A stretch of DNA of 7,290 bases from Verrucomicrobiota bacterium (GTDB lineage Bacteria; Verrucomicrobiota; Verrucomicrobiia; Chthoniobacterales; UBA10450): contig QHON01000030.1 of the NCBI GenBank assembly GCA_003218815.1, forward strand, positions 1-7,290, given 5' to 3'. The notes below the pieces were generated by a model, which saw only the letters and a list, made by a program, of their open reading frames with translations, had not been told where the DNA came from and searched no databases. Below, one piece after another: positions 1 through 6,387 of the stretch (within the stretch, counting starts at the first letter, position 1; each line of letters starts with the position of its first letter). The translations under genes and the position numbers were made by a program.

Positions 1-261
1 GGCCGCTTTAATATCACCCACAGCGATTACGACGGACGGATACTGCCCCGGCATATCAGCGGATTTCTTGTAAAAGCCACCGTTAATGGCTCCCGGGTTT
101 TTCGGACGACCGTCCTCGCCGGGCTCGGTGGTGGTAACGAGCACGTAGTCGTTCATATCGGGGCCGAGCATCTGAATCTTCCAGTCGAATGCTTTCGTGT
201 AAAAATCAGCCATGCGGTTTTTGTCCTCCGCAGGAATTTCAAAGTGGACTACCGGATTCAT
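1..261 (-). CDS. VOC family (glyoxalase/bleomycin-resistance fold) protein, N-terminal part
   Basis: The gene runs off the left edge, so only the first 87 codons are present. Translation begins MNPVVHFEIPAEDKNRMADF and continues with a FYTKAFDWKIQ segment at about residues 20-30. It then has a strand-rich stretch with MNDYVLVTTTEPGEDG at about 36-51, a PGAINGGFYKK segment, and PSVVIAVGDI near the cut. The opening beta strand with its histidine (H6), followed by a helix ending in FYxxxFDW, is the usual start of a vicinal-oxygen-chelate domain. The acidic metal ligand that normally sits late in the module lies beyond the edge, so the reaction cannot be named. Many such proteins are uncharacterised. 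The ATG at 261 is well supported by a GGAGG six bases upstream. The family call is fairly sure; the substrate is unknown. Confidence 0.85.
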   Translation of the reverse strand, partial: MNPVVHFEIPAEDKNRMADFYTKAFDWKIQMLGPDMNDYVLVTTTEPGEDGRPKNPGAINGGFYKKSADMPGQYPSVVIAVGDIKAA

Positions 262-267
262 TGTTTT

Positions 268-272
268 CCTCC
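268..272 (-). promoter_or_regulatory. Strong Shine-Dalgarno site of the VOC gene
   Basis: Read on the minus strand this is GGAGG, six bases before the ATG at 261. It fixes the start of the VOC gene. It stands out because most other genes here (mazG, secG, the RRM gene, infA) have no clear purine-rich site before their starts. Confidence 0.75.
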
Positions 273-352
273 ATATCAGTTGAAGTGCGCTTCTGCACTG
301 CGGGGTGACCGTCTAACGAGACGAGCTTAGCTACGGCTTGCAGAACCGAGCT

Positions 353-381
353 TTGACAACATCGACGTTTGGTTTCATAAA
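353..381 (+). promoter_or_regulatory. Sigma-70-like promoter match, possibly fortuitous
   Basis: A perfect TTGACA (353-358) is followed after exactly 17 bases by CATAAA (376-381), which matches TATAAT at four of six positions. It lies in the 180-base gap between the VOC and GNAT genes but points right, into the 3' end of the minus-strand GNAT gene. If active it would make an antisense transcript. The gap otherwise shows only weak short hairpins, such as CGTCT-AACG-AGACG near 310-323. Chance occurrence is quite possible. Confidence 0.2.
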
Positions 382-441
382 TTCAAGCTGCTCATCGCGT
401 CTCGAAAGGATTCGGTCGAAGTTTCTGGAAACGACGGGATC

Positions 442-930
442 TTAGATGTGTCGACCCACGATCGCGAGATCACGCTCGATTCCGTCGAGCCGCGCAATTC
501 GCGGGAGCAATCCCCAGCGCTCAAAGCCGAGCCGATCGAATAATCTCAGGCTCGGTTCGTTGTGTGCGAAGATCAGGCCAATCATGGCGTTGATCCCGAG
601 TGACGACGCACGGGCGATTGCTTCTTCTAATAGTCGACGCGCGACGCCACGGCGCCGGAACTTTTCATCAACGTAAACGCTGATTTCGGCGGTGCCGCGG
701 TAGGCACAGCGCGGCAGAAATTTCTTGAAGTCCAGCCAGCCGATGACGCGGCTGTCGCTTTCCGCCACCCAGACTGGATATTGATCCGGCGCATGCTCGT
801 GGAACCACGGCAAACGCGCTTCGACTGTGGTCGGTTCAAGCTCGGCCGTCACCATGCGGGTCGGCACAGTGGCGTTGTAAATGTTGATGATGACCGGGAG
901 ATCGGCGTCGAGCGCGTCACGGATAATCAT
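442..930 (-). CDS. GNAT family N-acetyltransferase (phosphinothricin-acetyltransferase-like)
   Basis: This 162-residue protein would transfer an acetyl group from acetyl-CoA to an amine in the cytosol. Visible family features are MIIRDALDADLPVIINIYN at the N-terminus, a central AEISVYVDEKFRRRGVARRL (residues 81-100) holding the RRRGVA pyrophosphate-binding loop (92-97), and a C-terminal NEPSLRLFDRLGFERWG (124-140). The AEISVYV strand with glutamate 82 and the overall order resemble the Pat/Bar/YncA branch of GNAT enzymes. The true substrate (amino acid analogue, herbicide-like compound or other amine) cannot be told. A GTG nine codons upstream at 957 is possible. The ATG at 930 is preferred because it overlaps the stop of the preceding hydrolase gene as ATGA and gives the normal family N-terminus. 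It is probably co-transcribed with and translationally coupled to that gene. Confidence 0.88.
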   Translation of the reverse strand: MIIRDALDADLPVIINIYNATVPTRMVTAELEPTTVEARLPWFHEHAPDQYPVWVAESDSRVIGWLDFKKFLPRCAYRGTAEISVYVDEKFRRRGVARRLLEEAIARASSLGINAMIGLIFAHNEPSLRLFDRLGFERWGLLPRIARLDGIERDLAIVGRHI

Positions 931-1835
931 ATCTGCTGCAGCCGCTTCGCTGTGCACAGCGCGGCATCGCCCGGAGCGCGACGGCTACAGGAGGACGCTT
1001 GGAAAAATCCATTTTCGAATGTCGGCTGAAATGGGCCGGGGTCCGTCTCGCCGATGCGAAAGCGGGGACTAATTTCTGATTGGGTGGCGCAATAAACTTC
1101 CATATCGAGCTTGCCGCATTTTGTGAGCAACGCCTGGATTGTGCCGCACGCCAGCTCGGGTGTGTTGCAATCGCGGCTGAGATGCCCGAGCACCACGCGC
1201 TCGATTTTTCCCGAAAGCAATTCCTCGATCACGTTCGCCGCCGCCGTGTTCGAGAGGTGTCCATGACGGGATTGGATTCGCTGTTTCACCGGCCACGGCC
1301 GATGCGAATCGTTCTGCAAAAGTTTTTCGTCATGATTGGTTTCGATGACAAGCGTCTGAACCTGACGCAAGCGTTCCACAATCATTTTTGTCGCGTAGCC
1401 GAGATCCGTGATGAATCCGAGACCGCCCGAGCCTGCGTGACAGGCAAACCCAAGTGGATCGACAGCGTCGTGTGGCACGGGGAAGGTTTGCACGGTCACG
1501 TCGCAGATGGAGAACTCGGCCCCAGTGCGAAAGATTCGCCAGTTGTGATGTTGCTCGAACAATCCGTCGCACCGAATCGCCTCCGCAGTAAGCGCGTTGC
1601 AATAAATCGGCACCTCTAGTTTGCGACAAAGAACTTCGAGTCCGCACACGTGATCGCCGTGCTCGTGCGTAAGAAGGATACCATCGAGCTGGCTTGGCAT
1701 GACCCCACACTGCGCGAGGCGCAACACCAGTTGCCGCGCGCTCAGACCGCCATCGATGAGAATTTTGCAATGCTCGGTCGCGACCAGTGCGCTGTTTCCC
1801 GCGCTCCCGCTGCCGAGCATCGTCAAACTGAACAC
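927..1835 (-). CDS. Metallo-beta-lactamase-fold hydrolase, YycJ/WalJ type
   Basis: This 302-residue cytosolic metal-dependent hydrolase starts MFSLTMLGSGSAGNSALVAT, the typical opening of the YycJ/WalJ group. That group is related to RNase Z-type and DNA-processing MBL-fold nucleases. Metal-binding motifs are in order: THEHGDH (56-62), PHD (121-123), ITDLG with D144, and GHLS (217-220). The family-specific SRHGHLSN lies at 189-196. All expected ligands appear intact, so the enzyme should be active, probably with two zinc or manganese ions. The last 35-40 residues (after about 262) look low in conservation and may be a lineage-specific tail. The GTG start at 1835 is chosen because it gives the family N-terminus; no good ribosome site is visible. 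Its stop overlaps the GNAT start by ATGA. It is transcribed divergently from ccsA. The family is confident; the in vivo substrate is not known. Confidence 0.9.
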   Translation of the reverse strand: MFSLTMLGSGSAGNSALVATEHCKILIDGGLSARQLVLRLAQCGVMPSQLDGILLTHEHGDHVCGLEVLCRKLEVPIYCNALTAEAIRCDGLFEQHHNWRIFRTGAEFSICDVTVQTFPVPHDAVDPLGFACHAGSGGLGFITDLGYATKMIVERLRQVQTLVIETNHDEKLLQNDSHRPWPVKQRIQSRHGHLSNTAAANVIEELLSGKIERVVLGHLSRDCNTPELACGTIQALLTKCGKLDMEVYCATQSEISPRFRIGETDPGPFQPTFENGFFQASSCSRRAPGDAALCTAKRLQQI

Positions 1836-1880
1836 GGGTCTTAAGTTAGCCGAACCACTTCATCTTACGCAAACGGAAAT

Positions 1881-1884
1881 GGAG
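1881..1884 (+). promoter_or_regulatory. Ribosome binding site supporting the GTG start of ccsA
   Basis: GGAG lies five bases before the GTG at 1890. It favours that start over the in-frame TTG at 1986, which is nearer the hydrophobic segment but lacks a well-placed purine run. The site lies inside the 54-bp divergent gap with the hydrolase gene, which must also hold any promoters for both genes. No convincing -35/-10 pair was seen there. Confidence 0.5.
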
Positions 1885-1889
1885 AATCG

Positions 1890-3710
1890 GTGCTCAGGCG
1901 TGTAATAGTAACTGGAGACGAAATCGACCCGAGATCATTCTGCTTTGCTCGACACGAGTCGGAGAGAGAATTACATTCGCACCGCTTGAGAAGGTGGATC
2001 TTCATTTTCATCGCAGCGGCGAGCGCGCTTTTTGGGAGCGTTAGTTACGGCCAATCGGATCTCCCGAATTCGAATAGCGGAAGTCTCGATTTCAAGCAAT
2101 GGGGACTGACTGCAATCCAGGATGGGGGGCGACGCAAACCGGTAGACACATTTGCTAGGGAGACGATCATCCGGATCACTGGAAGATCGATATACATCGA
2201 CAAGGCCGGCCGGAAATGGCAGCCAAATGACTTCGTCTTGTCAGCGCTGCTCGAGACGCACGACTGGAAAGACGAGCCGATGGTGCTGGTCTCGTTCGGC
2301 AAACTGAAAGGGCAGCTCGGGCTCGATAAAACGCCCCGACGGTTTTCATTCGCGCAATTGGCCGGCTCGGCCGAGTTGCTGCGGATCGCGAACGAGGCAC
2401 GCGCTCTCAAACGTGCGGAACAACCGCTCGACCGGGTTCAACAAGAAGCCCTCAGCGTAAATGACCGATTGGCGTTGCTTGGAAATGTGATGAATGGAAA
2501 CGCGTTGCTCATCGTTCCATCACCGCAAAAGGAAACAGATGCGTGGATAGTGCCCGATCCGGCGGCAGTCGCAGCTTACTATAACGAAACGCAGTTCGCT
2601 CCAGCCTTCGCCGAACTGACAAAAATGATGCGCGCCTACACGCAAGGAGATGGATTCAACTTTAGCAGGGCAGCGAACCAATTACGCGCAGGGCTGCGCG
2701 AATTGAGTCCAGCGACTTATCCCCAAGATCGGCAATTGCGTCTCGAATATTTCTACAACCATTTCGAAGGGTTTTACCGGGCAATCTGGTGTTATGGGAT
2801 TGCGCTCGTGATTTTAATCGTGGCCCATCTTCGCAAACGCGGGCGCGCGTTGAGGAACATCGGCGTCGCGGTTGCAATTGTTGGTCTTGCGTTTCAGGCC
2901 ACTGGAATTGTGATGCGCTGTATGATCGCTGGACGACCGCCGGTGACGAACATGTATGAATCAATCATCTGGGTTTCATTCGCTGTATTGTTTTTTGGGA
3001 TGATCTTTTTCGCGCGTTATCGGGCACCGGTATACTTGCTAGCGGCGCTGCCGGTCACGCTGATCGCGCTATTGCTCGTGCATCAAATGCCGATCGCGAT
3101 GCCGTCGAGCATCGATCCGCTTGTGCCGGTGTTGCGCGATAATTTCTGGCTTACGATCCACGTACTTACGATTACGCTCAGCTACGCGGCGTTCGCACTG
3201 GCAATGGGCTTTGGGCACATTCTACTCTGGCGCTACGCGCGAAATCCGGCGGCAGCCAGCGCGGACGCGCCGATGCATTTCTGGCTTTACCGCGTGCTCC
3301 AGCTCGGCGTGCTTTTGCTCGCCGCGGGCACAATTCTGGGCGGAGTTTGGGCAAATTATTCCTGGGGCAGGTTCTGGGGCTGGGATCCAAAAGAAACATG
3401 GGCCCTAATCGCGCTGCTTTGTTACATCCTGACTTTGCACGGGCGGCTGGCCGGTTGGTGGACCGAGTTTGGTCTAGTAGTCGCGAGCGTGGTTTGTTTT
3501 CTCGCCGTGCTAATGGCTTGGTACGGTGTGAACTTTGTGCTCGGCAAAGGCTTGCACAGTTACGGGTTCGGCATCGGCGGCGAGACCTACGTTGCGACGT
3601 TTGTTATTGTCGACCTTTTGTTCGTCGTGTTCGCGATTTGGCGATATCGTGCGAGCAAACGCGCGGTGAGTGTGACAACCGAAATCGAAAGTGAACGCGC
3701 GATCGTGTAG
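1890..3710 (+). CDS. ccsA: System II cytochrome c biogenesis protein CcsA with large N-terminal extension
   Basis: This 606-residue membrane protein belongs to the haem-handling CcsA/CcmC family. It carries haem across the membrane for attachment to cytochromes c. A positively charged stretch and hydrophobic segment (about 34-54) act as a signal anchor. A soluble, presumably periplasmic domain of about 230 residues follows (about 60-290), containing QDGGRRKPVDTFARE (77-91). Eight or so membrane segments lie from about 296 to 585. The signature WGRFWGWDPKETW (492-504) is the tryptophan-rich haem-binding loop. Histidines at 424 (TIHVL), 517 (TLHGRL) and 556 (LHSYG) sit where the family has its conserved haem ligands. 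The N-terminal domain resembles extensions on CcsA of Bacteroidetes, Planctomycetes and Verrucomicrobia (from memory); a classical ResB/CcsB partner is not in the window. The start is the GTG with GGAG five bases upstream; TTG at 1986 is an alternative. The function is sure; the role of the extension is not. Confidence 0.93.
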   Translation: MLRRVIVTGDEIDPRSFCFARHESERELHSHRLRRWIFIFIAAASALFGSVSYGQSDLPNSNSGSLDFKQWGLTAIQDGGRRKPVDTFARETIIRITGRSIYIDKAGRKWQPNDFVLSALLETHDWKDEPMVLVSFGKLKGQLGLDKTPRRFSFAQLAGSAELLRIANEARALKRAEQPLDRVQQEALSVNDRLALLGNVMNGNALLIVPSPQKETDAWIVPDPAAVAAYYNETQFAPAFAELTKMMRAYTQGDGFNFSRAANQLRAGLRELSPATYPQDRQLRLEYFYNHFEGFYRAIWCYGIALVILIVAHLRKRGRALRNIGVAVAIVGLAFQATGIVMRCMIAGRPPVTNMYESIIWVSFAVLFFGMIFFARYRAPVYLLAALPVTLIALLLVHQMPIAMPSSIDPLVPVLRDNFWLTIHVLTITLSYAAFALAMGFGHILLWRYARNPAAASADAPMHFWLYRVLQLGVLLLAAGTILGGVWANYSWGRFWGWDPKETWALIALLCYILTLHGRLAGWWTEFGLVVASVVCFLAVLMAWYGVNFVLGKGLHSYGFGIGGETYVATFVIVDLLFVVFAIWRYRASKRAVSVTTEIESERAIV

Positions 3711-3748
3711 CCACCTCTCCGTCGAATGCAGAAATCTGTGGCCAGTGA

Positions 3749-3762
3749 GGCGAGGCGTCGCC
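3749..3762. repeat. Short GC-rich hairpin in the convergent gap between ccsA and the IIA gene
   Basis: GGCGA and TCGCC (5 bp) flank a four-base GGCG loop, 38 bases after the ccsA stop, between convergent genes. There is no T-run on either side, so it is at best a weak or factor-assisted terminator. The same gap ends with TAGTT-G-AACTA (3789-3799), which overlaps the stop codon of the minus-strand IIA gene. Confidence 0.3.
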
Positions 3763-3796
3763 CGACAGTGTGGGTTGAGGTTAGTGGGTAGTTGAA

Positions 3797-4249
3797 CTAT
3801 CCAGCGATGAGCGCGTCCAAAAATTCGCGTGGACTTTGGGCGTGAAGTAGCGTCGACCGGGTCGCATCATCTTTTACGAGCCGCGCCAGTGTGCCCACGC
3901 AAATCAAGTAATCGTTCGCTAACCGCTCCGGCACGCCGATAACAAAAATCAGGCGGACGCGCACTCCATTTTTCCCAAAAGGAATGCCAGCGCGGCTTCG
4001 CCCGATCCCAAGCACAATCTCGTCAACCAAATCGGTGCGCGCATGTGGAAAGGCAACGCCGTTTACTGCCACGCTAGGGTTTGCTTGTTCGCGCGAAAGC
4101 ACTTGCCCGAGAAATTTTTCCGCATCGTCGATCTTCCTGTTAGCGGCGAGTAACTGAATGATTTCGCGAACCGCGTTCGCCGGCTTTCGGGAGCGCAACT
4201 TTAGCGTCACGTGTTTTTCATCGAGAAGATCGGCCAGGGCGATAGCCAT
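3797..4249 (-). CDS. PTS IIA-like protein (fructose/mannitol or PtsN type), stand-alone
   Basis: This 150-residue cytosolic single-domain protein resembles the EIIA-fructose/PtsN family. These proteins accept phosphate from HPr-type carriers on a histidine, for sugar import or for regulation. It opens MAIALADLLDEKHVTLKLRS. The active-site segment VAFPHARTDLVDE places the phosphorylatable histidine at about residue 69. VRLIFVIGVPERLANDYL follows, with a C-terminal helix ending SPREFLDALIAG, so the domain is complete. No sugar permease (IIB/IIC) or HPr gene is in the window, which favours a regulatory role, though that is inference. The ATG at 4249 is chosen because it gives the family N-terminus and leaves a gap to the neighbouring divergent gene. 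The longer open frame up to 4648 is antisense to that gene and has no family similarity. No clear ribosome site is present. Confidence 0.87.
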   Translation of the reverse strand: MAIALADLLDEKHVTLKLRSRKPANAVREIIQLLAANRKIDDAEKFLGQVLSREQANPSVAVNGVAFPHARTDLVDEIVLGIGRSRAGIPFGKNGVRVRLIFVIGVPERLANDYLICVGTLARLVKDDATRSTLLHAQSPREFLDALIAG

Positions 4250-4264
4250 TTTGGGTAGCGAGAT

Positions 4265-5032
4265 TTGTTGGATTATCCGGGCAAAGCCAGTTATCCAGTT
4301 AATGTGACATCTGTGGCAACTGAAAAGGTACCAAGCGGGCCAACCGAAGAGGCGACGGTGTCGTTGCAGCGCAGTCTCTACGATCCGGGTTACGTCAACG
4401 CGATGTCGCATTTTTATCGCGGCGAGATGGGCCGCATCATGGTCTGGCGACAGCGACTGGACATGACAACCAATTGGGCCATCACCAGCAGCACCGCCAT
4501 TATCACGATCGCGTTTTCCACGCGCCAGGTGCCGCACATCATTTTCTTTTTCAATCTCGCCATCGTCTGGGTGCTGCTCTGGATCGAGGCGCGCCGTTAC
4601 CGCTTCTATGACGCTTTCCGGGCGCGTGTCCGCATGCTCGAGGCGCATTTCCTTGTACCGATGGTGATGGAGAACCGCGATTTGCTTCAGGGCGAATGGA
4701 AGAAACTGGTCTGCGAGGATTTAATTTTGCCCTGCTTCAAGATCAGCAAACTGGAAGCCATCGGACGCCGATTAAAGCGAAATTACATTTTCATTTTCAT
4801 CCTCATCATCGTGGCTTGGATCACGAAGATTTTTCTGCACGCCGAGCATGCAATGGACAGTGTCGGCGGGTTTTATCGCTCCTTACGTGTGGGAACCATT
4901 CCCTCCTGGTTGGTGGCGTTTATCTTTGTCGGCACTCTTATCACCGTGATCACGATCACGATTTACGTGAGCAAGAAATCCTCCGGCGAAATCTCCGAAT
5001 TCGGCACCCACCGGTCGCTCTGGCGGATTTGA
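4265..5032 (+). CDS. DUF2270 family integral membrane protein
   Basis: I recognise this as a DUF2270-type membrane protein of unknown function, 255 residues from the TTG used here. Family-typical segments are MSHFYRGEMGRIMVWRQRLD (47-66), directly before the first membrane span, and WIEARRYRFYDAFRARVRML (106-125), after the second. About four membrane spans are visible: roughly 70-86, 90-108, 173-191 and 213-235. A charged cytosolic region with a long linker (about 110-170) separates the two pairs. The start is uncertain. TTG at 4265 leaves only 15 bases to the divergent IIA gene, while GTG at 4304 or 4313 would leave room for a promoter; none has a clear ribosome site. The first 45 residues are poorly conserved in appearance. 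It is followed after five bases by an open frame leading into mazG, so the two may be co-transcribed. Confidence 0.85.
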   Translation: MLDYPGKASYPVNVTSVATEKVPSGPTEEATVSLQRSLYDPGYVNAMSHFYRGEMGRIMVWRQRLDMTTNWAITSSTAIITIAFSTRQVPHIIFFFNLAIVWVLLWIEARRYRFYDAFRARVRMLEAHFLVPMVMENRDLLQGEWKKLVCEDLILPCFKISKLEAIGRRLKRNYIFIFILIIVAWITKIFLHAEHAMDSVGGFYRSLRVGTIPSWLVAFIFVGTLITVITITIYVSKKSSGEISEFGTHRSLWRI

Positions 5033-5034
5033 AT

Positions 5035-5114
5035 TAGTTGATAGTTGAGAGATCGGTGCTGCCCGAATCATCACCAATGCCCACTTCCGAGCCTCTCAAT
5101 TCTAAACTCTCAAC
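5035..5114. repeat. Inverted and direct 'gttgagag/ctctcaac' repeats around the mazG start
   Basis: GTTGAGAG (5044-5051) is an exact inverted copy of CTCTCAAC (5107-5114). Its last seven bases also pair with CTCTCAA (5093-5099). A related TAGTTGA lies at 5035-5041, and TAGTTGA recurs at 3789-3795. The mazG ATG at 5077 lies in the loop, so the RNA could fold over the start. I recall similar tcaactctcaac runs being common between genes in Verrucomicrobiota, which is unverified here. Confidence 0.5.
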
Positions 5115-5865
5115 TTTCGACCGCCTTTGCGAAATCGTCGCGCAACTGCGTGCACCGGACGGTTGCCCATGGGATCGGGAACAGACCCATGAATCATTGT
5201 TGCCGGCTTTGATCGAAGAGGCTTACGAAGTTGCCGGGGCCGTGCGAGCCAAAGACGATGCGAACTTTCGAGAAGAACTGGGCGATCTGCTCCTCTTAAT
5301 CGTCATGCACGCGGAGATCGCGCAGGAAACCGGGCGGTTCAAGATCGACAGCGTCATTGGTGACGTGACGGAGAAACTCATCCGGCGTCACCCGCATGTG
5401 TTTGGCAAGAGCGATGCACGCGACAGCGGAGCGGTGCTGAAACAATGGGAATCGATCAAGCGCGCGGAAAAAACGGGCAAACATTATCTTGATGGTTTGC
5501 CGGCAGCGTTGCCGGCCTTGGTGCGCGCGCAAAAAGCGCAATCTAAAGCGGCGCGAGTCAATTTCGACTGGAGCGAGCTGCGCGATGTGATCGCGAAAAT
5601 TGAAGAAGAAACCGCCGAAACGAAATCGGCGATTGCCTCGCAAGATCGACGAGCGATCGAGGATGAGATCGGCGATTTGCTGTTCGCCGTGGTCAATTTG
5701 GCGCGGAAATGCAAACTCGATGCCGAGAGCGCGCTGCAAACCGGGACGGACAAGTTTGTCGCGCGCTTCACTCGGCTCGAGGACGAACTACTTGCGCAAG
5801 GCAAACGGCTTGGTGATGTCGATCTTGCCGAACTGGATCAAATTTGGAACCGGGTGAAGGCGTAG
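5077..5865 (+). CDS. mazG: Nucleoside triphosphate pyrophosphohydrolase MazG, full length
   Basis: This 262-residue cytosolic enzyme hydrolyses NTPs or dNTPs to the monophosphate and pyrophosphate. It cleans the nucleotide pool and, in some bacteria, adjusts stress signalling. It has the two tandem MazG domains of the E. coli-size protein. The first contains DGCPWDREQTHESL (28-41), EEAYE (47-51) and EELGD (66-70). RRHPHVFG (103-110) follows, and the linker GLPAALPALVRAQKAQSKAA runs to about 159. The second has EEETAE (176-181) and EDEIGD (195-200). Both sets of acidic magnesium ligands are intact. The ATG at 5077 is chosen because it gives the usual length; in-frame TTG (5038) and GTG (5056) are possible. 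No ribosome site is seen. Residues 7-13 (LNSKLST) are encoded by the repeat described at 5035-5114, so this N-terminus is probably not conserved. Confidence 0.95.
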   Translation: MPTSEPLNSKLSTFDRLCEIVAQLRAPDGCPWDREQTHESLLPALIEEAYEVAGAVRAKDDANFREELGDLLLLIVMHAEIAQETGRFKIDSVIGDVTEKLIRRHPHVFGKSDARDSGAVLKQWESIKRAEKTGKHYLDGLPAALPALVRAQKAQSKAARVNFDWSELRDVIAKIEEETAETKSAIASQDRRAIEDEIGDLLFAVVNLARKCKLDAESALQTGTDKFVARFTRLEDELLAQGKRLGDVDLAELDQIWNRVKA

Positions 5866-5874
5866 CAGTCGTAT

Positions 5875-5898
5875 CCGGCCGATGAATTTACCGGCCGG
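5875..5898. terminator. GC-rich hairpin between mazG and secG, possible terminator without T-run
   Basis: CCGGCCG (5875-5881) and CGGCCGG (5892-5898) form a perfect 7-bp stem with a ten-base loop, starting ten bases after the mazG stop. No T-run follows on either strand, so it is not a classical intrinsic terminator. It may protect or pause the mazG transcript. A TACAAT (5925-5930) downstream could be a -10 for secG, but no -35 is seen at the right distance. Confidence 0.35.
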
Positions 5899-5961
5899 CA
5901 GCCGGTGCCAGGCGCCCGGTCATTTACAATCGAGCGACTTTGGCGATATTGCCCGTCCCCG

Positions 5962-6387
5962 ATGAACCTCCTTATCAATCTGCTCCTGGTCATTTACGTC
6001 CTGGTGGCGCTGCTCATGGTGCTCGTGATCCTGATGCAACGTCCAAAAAGCGAAGGCTTAGGCGCGGCCTTTGGCGGTGCGGTCACGGAAAACATTTTCG
6101 GCGCACAAACCACAAACGTATTGGTGAAGTTCACGGCATGGCTGGCTGGCATCTTTTTCGCGCTCACCTTTGCATTGTCGATCCTTTATGCCCATAAGAA
6201 CACGGTCGACAGCGCCTTCCGCCGCGAGCTGATGAAACAACAAACTTCTCCAGCGGCGCCAGCGGCGATGCCATCACCGGGCTCCTCTTCAGCGCCCCAG
6301 TCCGGTGCCAGCGTTTTGCCCGCTGGCAGCGCAAGTCCAGTGGCGCCCGCAACCTCGCCTACTTCGTCACCGCAGGCGAAGCCGTAA
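5962..6387 (+). CDS. secG: Preprotein translocase subunit SecG
   Basis: SecG is a small inner-membrane partner of SecYE that assists SecA-driven protein export. The 141-residue product has a first membrane span at about 3-24 (MNLLINLLLVIYVLVALLMV). The family motif LMQRPKSEGLGAAFGG follows (24-39) in the cytosolic loop, then a second span at about 53-76. This matches the two-span SecG plan. The conserved part is 75-80 residues; a tail from about 95 to 141 is rich in alanine, proline and serine and looks disordered. The ATG at 5962 is chosen because the first span then begins directly after it. An upstream in-frame start would add 19 unlike residues. No ribosome site is seen. It lies 96 bases after mazG and before a 224-base gap. 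Confidence 0.95.
   Translation: MNLLINLLLVIYVLVALLMVLVILMQRPKSEGLGAAFGGAVTENIFGAQTTNVLVKFTAWLAGIFFALTFALSILYAHKNTVDSAFRRELMKQQTSPAAPAAMPSPGSSSAPQSGASVLPAGSASPVAPATSPTSSPQAKP

Noticed and set aside
1080..1619. Plus-strand 179-codon open frame antisense to the MBL-fold hydrolase gene
   Set aside because: It lies wholly within the hydrolase gene, whose conserved metal motifs show that the minus strand is coding; the antisense translation has no recognisable domain.
3121..3408. Plus-strand 95-codon open frame inside ccsA in another frame
   Set aside because: It overlaps the most conserved membrane region of CcsA and has no independent support; it is a GC-driven shadow.
4250..4648. 133-codon upstream extension of the IIA-like gene
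   Set aside because: It is antisense to the DUF2270 gene, its translation is unlike any IIA protein, and the family N-terminus begins at the ATG at 4249.
5296..5739. Minus-strand 147-codon open frame inside mazG
   Set aside because: It is fully antisense to mazG, whose motifs are intact in the plus frame.
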